This document shows positions 16,691-25,108 of a stretch of DNA of 64,000 nucleotides, piece by piece. Location: NCBI RefSeq assembly GCF_014109725.1, contig NZ_CP058554.1:4154001-4218000 (forward strand), in the 5' to 3' direction. The notes under the pieces are model-generated. The model saw only the letters and a program-made list of their open reading frames with translations. It made no database searches and was not told the origin of the DNA. A program made the translations under genes and the position numbers. Origin of the DNA: Comamonas piscis. Its GTDB lineage: Bacteria > Pseudomonadota > Gammaproteobacteria > Burkholderiales > Burkholderiaceae_C. Position 1 is the first letter of the stretch. Each line of letters begins with the position of its first letter.

Positions 16691-17479
16691 TCAGTCCTTG
16701 CCGTAGGGGTCAAAGTCAAAGTACTTGTCGGCAATCTGCTTGTAGCGGCCATCGGCGCGGATCGCGGCAATCGCATCGTTCAAGGTCTTTTTCAGCTCTG
16801 GCTGGCCCTTGCGCATCGCAATGCTGGCGCCTTCGCCAAAAATCTTCTTGTCGACCAGGGTCTCGCTGACAAATTCAAAGTTCTGGCCTTCAGGCTTTTT
16901 CAAAAAGCCGTAGGCAATCTCCACGCTGTCGGCCACCGAGCCATCGAGACGGCCGGAGTTGATGTCCAGATAAACAGGATCGCGGCCGGGGTAGGAGACC
17001 ACATCGGCGCCTGCGGGCTTCAGATAAGTGAGCGCCCATTTCTCCTGGATGCTGGCCTTGAGCACGCCGATTTTCTTGCCCTTGAGCGATTCCGGGCCGC
17101 TGTACTTGAAGCCTTTGGGCATCACGATGCGCGAACCGGTGTGGTAGTACTTGTTGGTGAAGTCCACCACGCGGGCCCGGTCCTCATTCTTGGCCATCGA
17201 GCTGATGATGACGTCATATTTCTTGGCCTGCAGGCCGGGGATCATGCCGTCCCAAACCTGCTCGACAAACACGCATTTGCGCTTGATCTGGGCGCACAGC
17301 GCATTGGCAATGTCGATGTCAAAACCAGCGGGTTGGCCCGACGACAGCTTATAAGTAAAAGGCTCGTAGCTCAGGTCCACCGCCACTTTCAAATCTGGCA
17401 AGGCCTGCTGCGCCGACACCGCTGCACTGCCCAGCATCCATACACCGGCCACCAGGCCCAGCACCCATTTTCTTGTCAT
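16691..17479 (-). CDS. Polar amino-acid ABC transporter substrate-binding protein (family 3)
   Basis: The 262-residue protein has a signal peptide (MTRKWVLGLVAGVWMLGSAA, cleavage after VSAQ). The HisJ/ArgT-type core follows: YEPFTYKLSSGQPAGFDIDI, then CVFVEQVWDGMIPGLQAKKYD and ISSMAKNEDRARVVDFTNKY. It should bind a basic or polar amino acid in the periplasm. No permease or ATPase genes flank it, so it is an orphan. A terminator follows, and it is likely a single-gene unit. Confidence 0.88.
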   Translation of the reverse strand: MTRKWVLGLVAGVWMLGSAAVSAQQALPDLKVAVDLSYEPFTYKLSSGQPAGFDIDIANALCAQIKRKCVFVEQVWDGMIPGLQAKKYDVIISSMAKNEDRARVVDFTNKYYHTGSRIVMPKGFKYSGPESLKGKKIGVLKASIQEKWALTYLKPAGADVVSYPGRDPVYLDINSGRLDGSVADSVEIAYGFLKKPEGQNFEFVSETLVDKKIFGEGASIAMRKGQPELKKTLNDAIAAIRADGRYKQIADKYFDFDPYGKD

Positions 17480-17581
17480 ATCGTCCACTCTCCGCTCAGG
17501 CAAAAAACAAAGCCGCTGTGCTGGAGAAACCCGGCACAGCGGCTGATCAGTATAGCCCTGTAAATCCAGAGGATTTGCTGT

Positions 17582-18403
17582 TTATCGCGGCTGCAGCAGC
17601 GGCTGGTTGCGGCCCCGGTTCCAAAGGTAGATACCCAGCAGCACCATCGGCAGGCTGAGCCACTGGCCCATGCTCAGGTTCAGCGACAGCAGGCCCAGGA
17701 AGTCATCGGGCTCGCGGAAGTACTCGGCGATGAAACGCAGCAGGCCGTAGCCGATCATGAAGACGCCAGCGACCTGGCCCTCGCCCCGCTGCTTGCGCGA
17801 GTACAGCCACATGACGATAAAGAGCAGCACGCCTTCGAGCAGGAACTGGTAGATCTGCGAGGGATGGCGCGGCAGCATCGAGCCGCTTTGCGGAAACACC
17901 ATGCCCCAGGGCAGATCGGGGCTGGAGAAGCGCCCCCAGAGCTCGCCATTGATAAAGTTGCCCACGCGCCCCGAGGCCAGGCCCAAGGGGATGCAAGGCG
18001 CGACAAAGTCAGCCACCTGCAGCCAGGGCCGGCCCTTGAGCTTGGCAAACAGCACCATCGACAGGATCACGCCGACGAGGCCGCCATGGAAGCTCATGCC
18101 GCCCTGCCAGACCGCCAGTATCTCAAGCGGGTTGCTCAGGTAGTAACCCGGTTTGTAGAACAGGCAGTAGCCGAGCCGGCCACCGACGATGACCCCAAGC
18201 ACGCCGTAAAACAGAATGTCCTCGACATCCTTGCGCTGCCAGCGCGAGGGCGTGGTGATCGAGGCAAAGGGCTGGTCCTTGAGGCGGCGAATTCCGAGGA
18301 ACAAAAACAGGCCAAAGGCGACCAGATAGGTCAGGCCATACCAGTGCACAGCCAGCGGGCCGAGCTTGATGGCAATCGGGTCAAATTGGGGATACATCAG
18401 CAT
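17582..18403 (-). CDS. lgt: Prolipoprotein diacylglyceryl transferase
   Basis: The 273-residue polytopic inner-membrane enzyme moves diacylglycerol from phosphatidylglycerol to the lipobox cysteine of prolipoproteins. Signatures are FGPLAVHWYGL-like PLAVHWYGLTYLVAF near residue 15, MSFHGGLVGVI, the Lgt signature GRVGNFINGELWGR, and YGLLRFIAEYFREPD. The start at 18403 gives an N-terminus like that of E. coli Lgt. A start two codons later is equally possible. It is divergent from dapA. Confidence 0.95.
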   Translation of the reverse strand: MLMYPQFDPIAIKLGPLAVHWYGLTYLVAFGLFLFLGIRRLKDQPFASITTPSRWQRKDVEDILFYGVLGVIVGGRLGYCLFYKPGYYLSNPLEILAVWQGGMSFHGGLVGVILSMVLFAKLKGRPWLQVADFVAPCIPLGLASGRVGNFINGELWGRFSSPDLPWGMVFPQSGSMLPRHPSQIYQFLLEGVLLFIVMWLYSRKQRGEGQVAGVFMIGYGLLRFIAEYFREPDDFLGLLSLNLSMGQWLSLPMVLLGIYLWNRGRNQPLLQPR

Positions 18404-18686
18404 GGCAGGCATTGTGCCGCAGTTCGCAGCCGGCAGCGGCATCCCGGGCTGAGGCCCAGGACTTACCCGCAGCCATGCGCATTCAATTACACAATCGATA
18501 GCAAGCAAGCGCCCTCAAATTTACGTCATATTTACCAAACATGCATGATAAAACATCCAAAATGACCAAACATTAAAGCCGTACGCAATCAATATGACAG
18601 CACTTGCTGTTGAGCACGCTATACTGCCAGCGGCGAAGGCAGTCCTGCCCCCGCTAGAATCTTCCATCCAGCTTTCATTCCACGCT

Positions 18687-19583
18687 ATGACATCCACCAG
18701 TGTTCCTTTGACCGGTAGTATTGTTGCCCTGATTACGCCCCTGCATGCCGACGGCAGCGTGGACTATGCAAGCCTGCGAAAACTGATCGACTGGCACATC
18801 GCAGAGGGCACCAACTGCATCGGCGTGGTGGGCACCACCGGCGAGTCGCCGACCGTCACCGTCGAAGAGCACATGGAGATCATCCGTGTCTCCGTCGAGC
18901 AGTCCAACAAGCGCGTGCCCATCATGGCCGGCTGCGGCGCCAACTCCACCCATGAGGCGATCATCCTGGCCAAGTACGCCAAGAGCGTGGGCGCAGACAG
19001 CCAGCTGCAGGTCGTGCCCTACTACAACAAGCCCACCCAGGAAGGCCAGTTCCAGCACTTCAAGGCGATTGCCGAAGCGGTGGGCGACCTGCCTATCTTC
19101 CTCTACAACGTACCGGGCCGCAGCGTGGCCGACATGCAGCACGACACCGTGCTGCGCCTGGCCGAGGTGCCCGGCATCGTCGGCATCAAGGAAGCGACCG
19201 GCAACATCGAACGCGCGCAGTGGCTCATCAAGGATGCGCCGGCCGGTTTTGGCATCTACTCGGGCGACGACCCCACCGCCGTGGCCCTGATGCTCTGCGG
19301 CGGACATGGCAATGTCAGCGTTACCGCCAACATCGCGCCGCGCCTGATGAGCCAGCTCTGCCAGGCGGCAATTGCCAAGGATGTTGGTCGGGCTATGGAG
19401 ATTCAGAATAAACTGCTGCCGCTGCATAAGGCTCTGTTCTTGGAGGCCAACCCAATTCCGGTAAAGTGGGCGGCTAACAAGATGGGCCTGTGTGGCCCGA
19501 CCCTGCGCCTGCCGATGACTGAGCTTTCCGCCGGTCTGCATGGCACGGTGGAAGCTGCGATGCGCGGAGCCGCTCTGATCTAG
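18687..19583 (+). CDS. dapA: 4-hydroxy-tetrahydrodipicolinate synthase
   Basis: The 298-residue enzyme condenses pyruvate with aspartate semialdehyde in lysine and peptidoglycan precursor synthesis. It has GTTGESPT, a catalytic tyrosine in FLYNVPGRS (Tyr140) and the Schiff-base lysine in GIVGIKEATG (Lys168). The start at 18687 gives the standard family length and N-terminus (PLTGSIVALITP). bamC follows 39 bp downstream, the order conserved across gammaproteobacteria and betaproteobacteria. Confidence 0.96.
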   Translation: MTSTSVPLTGSIVALITPLHADGSVDYASLRKLIDWHIAEGTNCIGVVGTTGESPTVTVEEHMEIIRVSVEQSNKRVPIMAGCGANSTHEAIILAKYAKSVGADSQLQVVPYYNKPTQEGQFQHFKAIAEAVGDLPIFLYNVPGRSVADMQHDTVLRLAEVPGIVGIKEATGNIERAQWLIKDAPAGFGIYSGDDPTAVALMLCGGHGNVSVTANIAPRLMSQLCQAAIAKDVGRAMEIQNKLLPLHKALFLEANPIPVKWAANKMGLCGPTLRLPMTELSAGLHGTVEAAMRGAALI

Positions 19584-19622
19584 AGCTTTTTTCCGCGCGT
19601 TGTCTCTGTTAAGGATTTGAAC

Positions 19623-20729
19623 GTGAATTCCCTCGCAAAACTCAGCATGCTGAGCCTGTCTGTCGCTTTGGCCGCTTGCAGTACCGGCAATATTCTCGAA
19701 GGCGACAAGATCGACTACAAGGGCGCCACCAAGGGCCCCACCTTGGAGGTGCCTCCGGATCTGACCCAGCTGTCCAAGGACTCGCGCTATGTCGTGCCTG
19801 GCGGCGCAGTATCGGCGGCAGCCTACCAGGTGCAAAAAGATGCAGCGCCCAAGGGCACCGCCAACACCGCTGCCTCGCAGATTGGCGATGTACAGATTGA
19901 GCGCGATGGCAACCAGCGCTGGCTGGTGATCGACCGCTCCGCAGACAAGGTCTGGGAGCCGGTCAAGGATTTCTGGCAGGAAAGCGGCTTTGCGCTGACC
20001 ATCGAGCGCCCCGATATCGGCATCATGGAAACCGACTGGGCCGAGAACCGCGCCAAGCTGCCGCAGGATTTCATCCGCCGCTCCATCGGCAAGGTGTTTG
20101 ATTCGATCTACTCGACCGGTGAGCAGGACAAGTTCCGCACCCGCATCGAGCGCCGCCCCGATGGCAAGACCGAAGTCTATGTGAGCCACCGCGGCATGGA
20201 AGAGGTCTATTCCAACAAGGAAAAAGACAGCACCATCTGGCAGCCCCGCAAGGCCGATCCCGAGCTGGAAACCGAATTCCTGCGCCGTATCATGATCAAG
20301 CTGGGCGTGAGCGAAGAGCAATCCCGCGCGATTGCTGCAGCGCCTCTGGCACCTGTCAGCACTTCCAAGATCGCCTCGGCAGCCGACGGCTCGCCGGTGC
20401 TGCAGGTCAGCGATCCGTTTGACCGCACCTGGCGCCGCGTGGGCCTGGCGCTGGATCGCACTGGCTTCACCGTGGAAGACCGCGACCGCAGCCAAGGCGT
20501 CTACTTTGTGCGCTACATCGACCCGACCGATCTGAACAAGAAGCCTGATGGTTTCTTTGCCAAGATCTTCAACCGCAACCCGGATGCACCGGACCCGATC
20601 AAGTACCGCATCCAGGTCAAGAGCGAAGCCAATACCAGCAATGTCACCGTGCTCAACGAGAGCGGCAAGGCTGACACCTCGGCCAATGCACAGCGCATTC
20701 TGAAGGTGCTGGCAGACGACATGAAGTGA
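19623..20729 (+). CDS. bamC: Outer-membrane assembly lipoprotein BamC
   Basis: The 368-residue lipoprotein has a type II signal peptide with the lipobox LAAC at Cys19, then GDKIDYKGA and LEVPPDLTQL, the unstructured segment that in E. coli wraps BamD. Two helix-grip domains follow (about residues 95-220 and 240-360). I chose the GTG at 19623 because AAGGA lies seven bases upstream, while the TTG two codons earlier sits almost on top of that site. It is part of the BAM complex that inserts beta-barrel proteins. Confidence 0.92.
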   Translation: MNSLAKLSMLSLSVALAACSTGNILEGDKIDYKGATKGPTLEVPPDLTQLSKDSRYVVPGGAVSAAAYQVQKDAAPKGTANTAASQIGDVQIERDGNQRWLVIDRSADKVWEPVKDFWQESGFALTIERPDIGIMETDWAENRAKLPQDFIRRSIGKVFDSIYSTGEQDKFRTRIERRPDGKTEVYVSHRGMEEVYSNKEKDSTIWQPRKADPELETEFLRRIMIKLGVSEEQSRAIAAAPLAPVSTSKIASAADGSPVLQVSDPFDRTWRRVGLALDRTGFTVEDRDRSQGVYFVRYIDPTDLNKKPDGFFAKIFNRNPDAPDPIKYRIQVKSEANTSNVTVLNESGKADTSANAQRILKVLADDMK

Positions 20730-20767
20730 TGCACTGCGCGGCGCCGCCGCGTTGTGAACACACCCCG

Positions 20768-20797
20768 AGCCACTGCGCCCTGAGCAGTGGCTTTTTT
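20768..20797 (+). terminator. Intrinsic terminator of dapA-bamC
   Basis: AGCCACTGC pairs with GCAGTGGCT across a 7-base loop, followed by a T run. Confidence 0.88.
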
Positions 20798-20883
20798 CAT
20801 GAGCGCCTGCCCTCCAGACAGCCAGCCATAGCAAGACATCCGCAGCGTTGGCATGCGACCCAAGCCCAGCCACCGAGCGCCCA

Positions 20884-20911
20884 AACAAAAAGCCCGTGCA
20901 AAGCACGGGCT
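20884..20911 (-). terminator. Intrinsic terminator of the Ala-rich lipoprotein gene
   Basis: On the minus strand, AGCCCGTGC-TTT-GCACGGGCT is followed by TTTTTGTTT. Confidence 0.88.
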
Positions 20912-20968
20912 CGTTCAGGCAAGTCTGCAACAGCAGGCCCGGCATGCACCAGGCCAGCCATCCAGCGC

Positions 20969-21364
20969 TTACTTGCTCATCGATTCCTTGGTAGCAGTCG
21001 CAGCGTTGGCAGCAGCGTCAGCAGCCGACTTGGCAGCGTCAGCAGCAGCAGCGCCAGCGTCCTTGGCGGCGTCAGCAGCGTTGTGGGCAGCGTCCTTGGT
21101 CGCGTCAGCAGCGTTGCCGGCAGCTTCCTTGGTAGCAGCAGCAGCGTTCGAAGCAGCAGCGCTGGCATCAGCAGCAGCGTCCTTGGCAGCATCGGCAGCG
21201 GCGTTAGCGGCGTCCTTGGCGGCTTCAACGGCTGGGGCTGGAGCAGGTGCTGGAGCTTCCACTGGCGCAGGTGCTGGCGCCGGCACAACAGCTTCTTCCT
21301 TCTTGCCGCAAGCAGCCAGTGCAACTGCAGCGATCATCGATGCGAGAACAAGGGACTTCTTCAT
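20969..21364 (-). CDS. Alanine-rich repeat lipoprotein
   Basis: The 131-residue protein has a type II signal peptide with the lipobox ALAAC (Cys19) and a Pro/Ala linker (PAPAPAPVEAPAPAPAPA). From about residue 48 to the end it is a run of 11-residue-like amphipathic repeats built on DAAKDAA, NAADATKDA and ADAAKSA. This composition predicts one long charged amphipathic helix, like LEA or apolipoprotein helices. It is likely anchored in the outer or inner membrane and may associate with lipid or peptidoglycan. No enzymatic motif is present. It has its own AGGAATA ribosome-binding site and terminator. Confidence 0.82.
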   Translation of the reverse strand: MKKSLVLASMIAAVALAACGKKEEAVVPAPAPAPVEAPAPAPAPAVEAAKDAANAAADAAKDAAADASAAASNAAAATKEAAGNAADATKDAAHNAADAAKDAGAAAADAAKSAADAAANAATATKESMSK

Positions 21365-21565
21365 TTGGATATTCCTAAGGACGGTAAATTCTTGTGGAAA
21401 GGTCCAGGGGCACGTAACCCGCCCATGGCCAAGAGTGCGTAGCACAAAGTAATAACGCCTGAGCGTCTGAAATGAATTATAGGGATTACCCGGTCCGCCT
21501 GCCTATGCTAACAGGCGCCGGAACGTTGCCGCCCCGCAACGAAAGACACGCTTGTCAACAATCGC

Positions 21566-22090
21566 CTACAAGCCCAGCACCGTCGCGGGAAAAGCCGGCG
21601 TGCTGGAAGAGCGAATCCACTCCTGCAATTGCTCGCCCAAGGGCACGATGGCGCTGCGCTCGGCACTGGCCACGCCCACGCAACGATCCGCATCCAGGCG
21701 CTGCACGGCCCACTGGGGCGACCAAAGCGCGCTGGGGATCCGCGAGACATCGCGGCTTAGCATTCGGCGGCATTGCAAGCGGTGATCCCAGGTCTTGCGC
21801 CACTGCAGCCAACGCGGCTGGCGCTGCGCCAGGTGGTCAAAGTGGTGGGCCAGCACCGTCATCTGCCGGCCCCGCCGGGCCCATTGGTGCAGCAGCTCCA
21901 CCGCAGCGGCGCTGCCCCAAGGCCAGTCGGCAAAGTCGGCATCGGCCACGATGATCTGCGGCCAGCCCTGCTCGGCTGCCTGCTGCAGAAAATGCAGCAC
22001 CTGCTTCTCAAAGGCAGCCCGGCCTTCAAAGCGACCGCTAAGGCCTTCAGCCGGTTGCCAGGCAGCGGGCGTGGGGCTGGCGCTGGTCAT
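21566..22090 (-). CDS. Conserved hypothetical protein coupled to the RoxA-like gene
   Basis: The 174-residue soluble protein is rich in Trp, Arg and His. I recognise no domain. Visible features are an acidic patch (IIVADADFADWPWG), an alpha-helical middle with VLAHHFDHLAQRQPRWLQW, and a Cys/Arg cluster (DHRLQCRRMLSRD). Its ATG overlaps the stop of the RoxA-like gene by one base (TAATG), so it is translated together with that oxygenase. A role linked to the same process is likely but unknown. Confidence 0.78.
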   Translation of the reverse strand: MTSASPTPAAWQPAEGLSGRFEGRAAFEKQVLHFLQQAAEQGWPQIIVADADFADWPWGSAAAVELLHQWARRGRQMTVLAHHFDHLAQRQPRWLQWRKTWDHRLQCRRMLSRDVSRIPSALWSPQWAVQRLDADRCVGVASAERSAIVPLGEQLQEWIRSSSTPAFPATVLGL

Positions 22091-23238
22091 TACTGCGGCA
22101 CCGCGTGGGCCCAACCGTCTTCGCACCACTGCGACAGCAGCTCCAGCGCATCATCGCTGGCAGCGCTGACATCGCGGCGGTCCAGATGGCGGCCATCGGC
22201 CAGCTTCTTCATCAGGCTGAAGTCGGCCCCTGCAGCGCGGTAGCTTTCGCCGTTGATGAAGAGATGCTGCTCGTCGTACATCATGCGGGTCTTGCGGTCC
22301 AGCGCCACGGCTTCCAGCATTGCTGGCGAGTCTTCGGGCTCAAACCAGACGTTGGCCTTGGGCTCGGTCAGCGCCTCGCCCAGCGCACGGGCCAGCGCCA
22401 GCGGTTCGGCCAGGCGCTTATCAATGGCGGCACGGGCAAAGTCCAGCATCGCAGGCGGTATCGCACCCGGTGCCTGCACCGCCGTTTGCTTGGGGTCCTG
22501 GTAGATCGGCGAGGCGGACTTGGCGTTCACCTCGTCCATCTCGTCGCTCTCGGACATGCGCATCAGCAGCTCGCCCGCCAGCTCTTGCTGCGCCGGGGAG
22601 CGGAAGCCGATCGAGTAGGTCATGCACTCGCCTTCGGCCACGCCATCATGGGCATAGCGCGGCGGCAGGTAGAGCATGTCGCCGGGCTCCAGCACAAACT
22701 CTTCTTCGGCCTCGAACTCGGCCAGAATTTTGAGCGGAATGCCCTCCTTCAAGCCCAGGTTCTTTTGCTTGCCGATGCGCCAGCGGCGCTTGCCATGGGC
22801 CTGCAGCAAGAACACGTCGTAGCTGTCAAAGTGCGGGCCCACGCCACCGCCATCGCTGGCATAGCTCACCATCAGGTCATCGAGGCGGGCAGCCGGCACA
22901 AAGGCAAAGCGCTGCAACAAGGCATGGGCGGCATCGCTGTGCAGATCGAGGCCCTGCAGCAGCAAGGTCCACTCCCGCGTCTTGAGCGAGGGGATGGCAC
23001 GGCGGCTGAACGGGCCGTGCTTGACGCTCCAGGCACCTTCTTTGTGCTGGATCAGGCGCGATTCCACGCCCTCCTCGCCTGCCAGTTCAAACAGCTGGCT
23101 GCGCGGCAGGGGCAGTTGCAGGTCCTTCCAGTCGCTGACGGCGCCGCGCACCAGCAGCGGTTTTTTCTGCCAGTAACGGCGCATGAACTGGGCCGGGGAG
23201 ATGCCCCCCAGCAGAGGCAGTGCTTGTTCGATTTGCAT
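22090..23238 (-). CDS. Ribosomal oxygenase, RoxA/YcfD-like JmjC cupin
   Basis: The 382-residue protein has an N-terminal JmjC-type cupin with the Fe(II) triad His136, Asp138 (GPHFDSYDVF) and His197 (PPRYAHDGV). A dimerisation and winged-helix-like C-terminal part follows. E. coli RoxA (YcfD) hydroxylates an arginine of ribosomal protein L16, and the same reaction is expected here (established for the family, inferred for this protein). The start at 23238 (MQIEQALPLLGG) begins just before the family motif FMRRYWQKKPLLVRGA. It is divergent from the SlyD gene, with 53 bp between. Confidence 0.9.
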   Translation of the reverse strand: MQIEQALPLLGGISPAQFMRRYWQKKPLLVRGAVSDWKDLQLPLPRSQLFELAGEEGVESRLIQHKEGAWSVKHGPFSRRAIPSLKTREWTLLLQGLDLHSDAAHALLQRFAFVPAARLDDLMVSYASDGGGVGPHFDSYDVFLLQAHGKRRWRIGKQKNLGLKEGIPLKILAEFEAEEEFVLEPGDMLYLPPRYAHDGVAEGECMTYSIGFRSPAQQELAGELLMRMSESDEMDEVNAKSASPIYQDPKQTAVQAPGAIPPAMLDFARAAIDKRLAEPLALARALGEALTEPKANVWFEPEDSPAMLEAVALDRKTRMMYDEQHLFINGESYRAAGADFSLMKKLADGRHLDRRDVSAASDDALELLSQWCEDGWAHAVPQ

Positions 23239-23291
23239 GGCTTTCTCAGTAATCCTCTGGGCGCCCGGGCCCAAACTGCGACAATTGTCCT

Positions 23292-23816
23292 ATGGAAATC
23301 ATTGATCAATGCGTGGTCGCCCTGACCTGGACGCTGAAAGACACTTTAGGCGAGACCCTGGACGTGCTCGACGAGCCCGTGGAATTCCTCGTCGGAGGCC
23401 AGGATTTGCTGGCCCGCGTGGAGCAGGCGCTGCAAGGCCATACCGTCGGTAGTCGCGTGCAACTGCACCTGGAGCCCGAAGACGCCTTTGGCGATTACGA
23501 CGAGGAAAAGGTCTTCCTCGAGTCGCGGGCGCTGTTCCCCACCGATCTGGAAGAAGGCATGACCATTGAGGGCCATGCACTGCCCGCAGGCACCAACCCA
23601 GATGCCCCGCGCGACATGATCTACACCGTCACCGAGCTGTACCCGGAGCATGTGGTGCTGGATGGCAACCACCCGCTGGCCGGCATTGCCATTCGCCTGG
23701 ACATCCAGCTGGCAGCGGTGCGCGAGGCGACCGAAGAGGAAATCGGCAGCGGCACCTGCGGCACGGGCTTCTTCCGCGTGCAACCCCAGGCGCCAGGCAA
23801 TAACCTGCTGCACTGA
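23292..23816 (+). CDS. slyD: FKBP-type peptidyl-prolyl isomerase, SlyD-like
   Basis: The 174-residue protein folds as an FKBP domain with an inserted IF chaperone domain. Matching segments are LGETLDVLDEPVEFLVGGQDLL, VEQALQGHTVGSRVQ and PEDAFGDYDEEKVF, then the IF region GMTIEGHAL...VTELYPEHVVLDGNHPLAGI, the SlyD hallmark. The metal-binding His/Cys-rich tail of E. coli SlyD is missing, so a role in nickel supply is not expected. It should act as a cytoplasmic folding helper. Confidence 0.92.
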   Translation: MEIIDQCVVALTWTLKDTLGETLDVLDEPVEFLVGGQDLLARVEQALQGHTVGSRVQLHLEPEDAFGDYDEEKVFLESRALFPTDLEEGMTIEGHALPAGTNPDAPRDMIYTVTELYPEHVVLDGNHPLAGIAIRLDIQLAAVREATEEEIGSGTCGTGFFRVQPQAPGNNLLH

Positions 23817-23847
23817 TCCAGCCTCGTCGGCAAACATCCCCCTTCCC

Positions 23848-23873
23848 AGGCCATCCTCAGTGATGGCCTTTTT
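23848..23873 (+). terminator. Intrinsic terminator of slyD
   Basis: AGGCCATC pairs with GATGGCCT, followed by a T run. Confidence 0.82.
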
Positions 23874-23884
23874 CATAGCTTTAA

Positions 23885-23904
23885 ATTTCTCTCTTGACAG
23901 AAAT
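23885..23904. promoter_or_regulatory. Dyad operator candidate 1, upstream of the GbsR-type gene
   Basis: TTTCTCT-CTTG-ACAGAAA (6 of 7 positions symmetric) contains the -35 box TTGACA (23894-23899). With TAGAAT at 23916-23921 this forms a good promoter with a 16-bp spacer. The transcript would start at or next to the ATG at 23929, which suggests a leaderless message. Confidence 0.7.
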
Positions 23905-23928
23905 AAATGAAACCCTAGAATTCACCCC

Positions 23929-24489
23929 ATGCAAATGACCGACATCCAACAACAATTTGTGCTGCACTGGGGCGAGATGGGATCGCTGTGGGGCGTGAAC
24001 CGCACGGTCTCGCAAATCCATGCGCTGCTGTTTGTGCATGGCAAGCCGCTCAATGCCGAGCAGTTGAGCGAGACCCTGAACGTGGCGCGCTCCAATGTCA
24101 GCAACAGCTTGAAGGAGCTGCAATCCTGGCAACTGGTGCGGGTGACCCATGTGCTGGGCGACCGGCGCGATTATTTCGAGACCAGTGTTGATGTCTGGGA
24201 GCTGTTCCGCACCATCGTGCGTGAGCGCAAGGAGCGTGAGTTCGACCCCACCACCCGCCTGCTGCAGTCCTTGGTCAACAGCCCCGACTTTGCCCGCGAG
24301 AGCGCCGATGGCCAGGACCGCATCATGGCCACCTTGGAGCTGATGCAAAAGCTGGGCGCCTGGAGCGACGAGATGCTGCGCCTGTCGCCCGCCACCTTGG
24401 ACAAGATTTTGACCCTGGGCGCGACCGTGCAGCGCTTTGTGCGCGGCAGCCCAGCCGCGCAAGAGCCCGAGGCGCTCGGTAAGCCCTGA
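23929..24489 (+). CDS. GbsR/MarR-type transcription regulator
   Basis: The 186-residue winged-helix regulator carries the GbsR-family N-terminus (QQFVLHWGEMGSLWGVNRTVSQIHALLF) and recognition helix area (LSETLNVARSNVSNSLKELQSW), then LVRVTHVLGDRRDYFE. The C-terminal half is helical and should dimerise. A matching dyad lies upstream of this gene and upstream of the operon that follows, so it probably represses both. The start could be six bases later (MTDIQ). No ribosome-binding site is seen, consistent with a leaderless message. Confidence 0.88.
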   Translation: MQMTDIQQQFVLHWGEMGSLWGVNRTVSQIHALLFVHGKPLNAEQLSETLNVARSNVSNSLKELQSWQLVRVTHVLGDRRDYFETSVDVWELFRTIVRERKEREFDPTTRLLQSLVNSPDFARESADGQDRIMATLELMQKLGAWSDEMLRLSPATLDKILTLGATVQRFVRGSPAAQEPEALGKP

Positions 24490-24498
24490 GATAGCGCT

Positions 24499-24529
24499 GG
24501 CCGCAGTCCGTTGAGACCGGCCTTTTTTT
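24499..24529 (+). terminator. Intrinsic terminator of the GbsR-type gene
   Basis: GGCCG pairs with CGGCC across a 14-base loop region with partial inner pairing, followed by seven T. Confidence 0.65.
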
Positions 24530-24539
24530 GGCACAATTA

Positions 24540-24557
24540 TTTCTGTTTTGACAGAAA
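24540..24557. promoter_or_regulatory. Dyad operator candidate 2, upstream of the DCC redox operon
   Basis: TTTCTGT-TTTG-ACAGAAA is a perfect 7-bp-arm palindrome with the same TTGACAGAAA half as the site before the GbsR-type gene. It lies 18 bp before the next start codon, downstream of a weak promoter candidate (TTGAGA at 24511, CAATTA at 24534). Confidence 0.72.
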
Positions 24558-24574
24558 CATCGAAAGGAACGCAT

Positions 24575-25066
24575 ATGACCCGCCGAGACACCGCCGCCAC
24601 CCAGTTCCCGCTGACCATTTACTACGATGCCAGCTGCCGCATGTGCAATGCCGAGATGCGCCACCTGATGCTGCGCAACCAGGCGGGCAAGCTCATCTTT
24701 ATTGACGCCAGCACTGCCGACCTGAGCCAGGCCCCCGCCGACAAGGCCGCGCTGATGCAGGCCATCCATGGCGTAGGGGCCGATGGCCAGGTCTACGTCG
24801 GGGTGGACTGCCTCACCCGCGCCTATCTGGGTGTCGGCTGGGCCTGGGTGCCTCGGCTGGCGGGGCTGCCGCTGGTGGCAGGCGCGCTGGACAAGCTCTA
24901 CCCCATGCTCGCCCGCAACCGCTACCGCCTGCCGCTGGCCCCCATGGCCTGGGTGCTGGAGCAAGGTCTGCAATGTACGGTGCGGCGCCAGGCCCGGCAG
25001 GCGGCAGCGCGCAGCGCGTCCTGCGCACGCGGCAGTGATGCCTGCGACATCGACCGCCCGCGCTAA
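24575..25066 (+). CDS. DCC-family thiol-disulfide oxidoreductase (DUF393)
   Basis: The 163-residue protein has the DUF393 hallmark YYDASCRMCNAEM, with a CxxC redox pair at Cys21 and Cys24 of a thioredoxin-like fold. The family is thought to exchange thiols and disulfides in the cytoplasm, and partners are unknown. The ATG at 24575 has an AAAGGAA ribosome-binding site. The C-terminus is Ala/Arg/Cys-rich, with three further cysteines. It is the first gene of a four-gene unit with an SDR protein, a DoxX-like protein and a DUF2269 protein. Confidence 0.87.
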   Translation: MTRRDTAATQFPLTIYYDASCRMCNAEMRHLMLRNQAGKLIFIDASTADLSQAPADKAALMQAIHGVGADGQVYVGVDCLTRAYLGVGWAWVPRLAGLPLVAGALDKLYPMLARNRYRLPLAPMAWVLEQGLQCTVRRQARQAAARSASCARGSDACDIDRPR

Positions 25067-25108
25067 TCGCACGTCAAGAACCACCGCTTTTGGCCATCAG
25101 GAGACAGC

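Noticed and set aside
18675..20945. 756-codon open frame on the minus strand across dapA and bamC
   Set aside because: It is antisense to two well-recognised genes, has no recognisable domain, and reflects the high GC third positions of the real genes.
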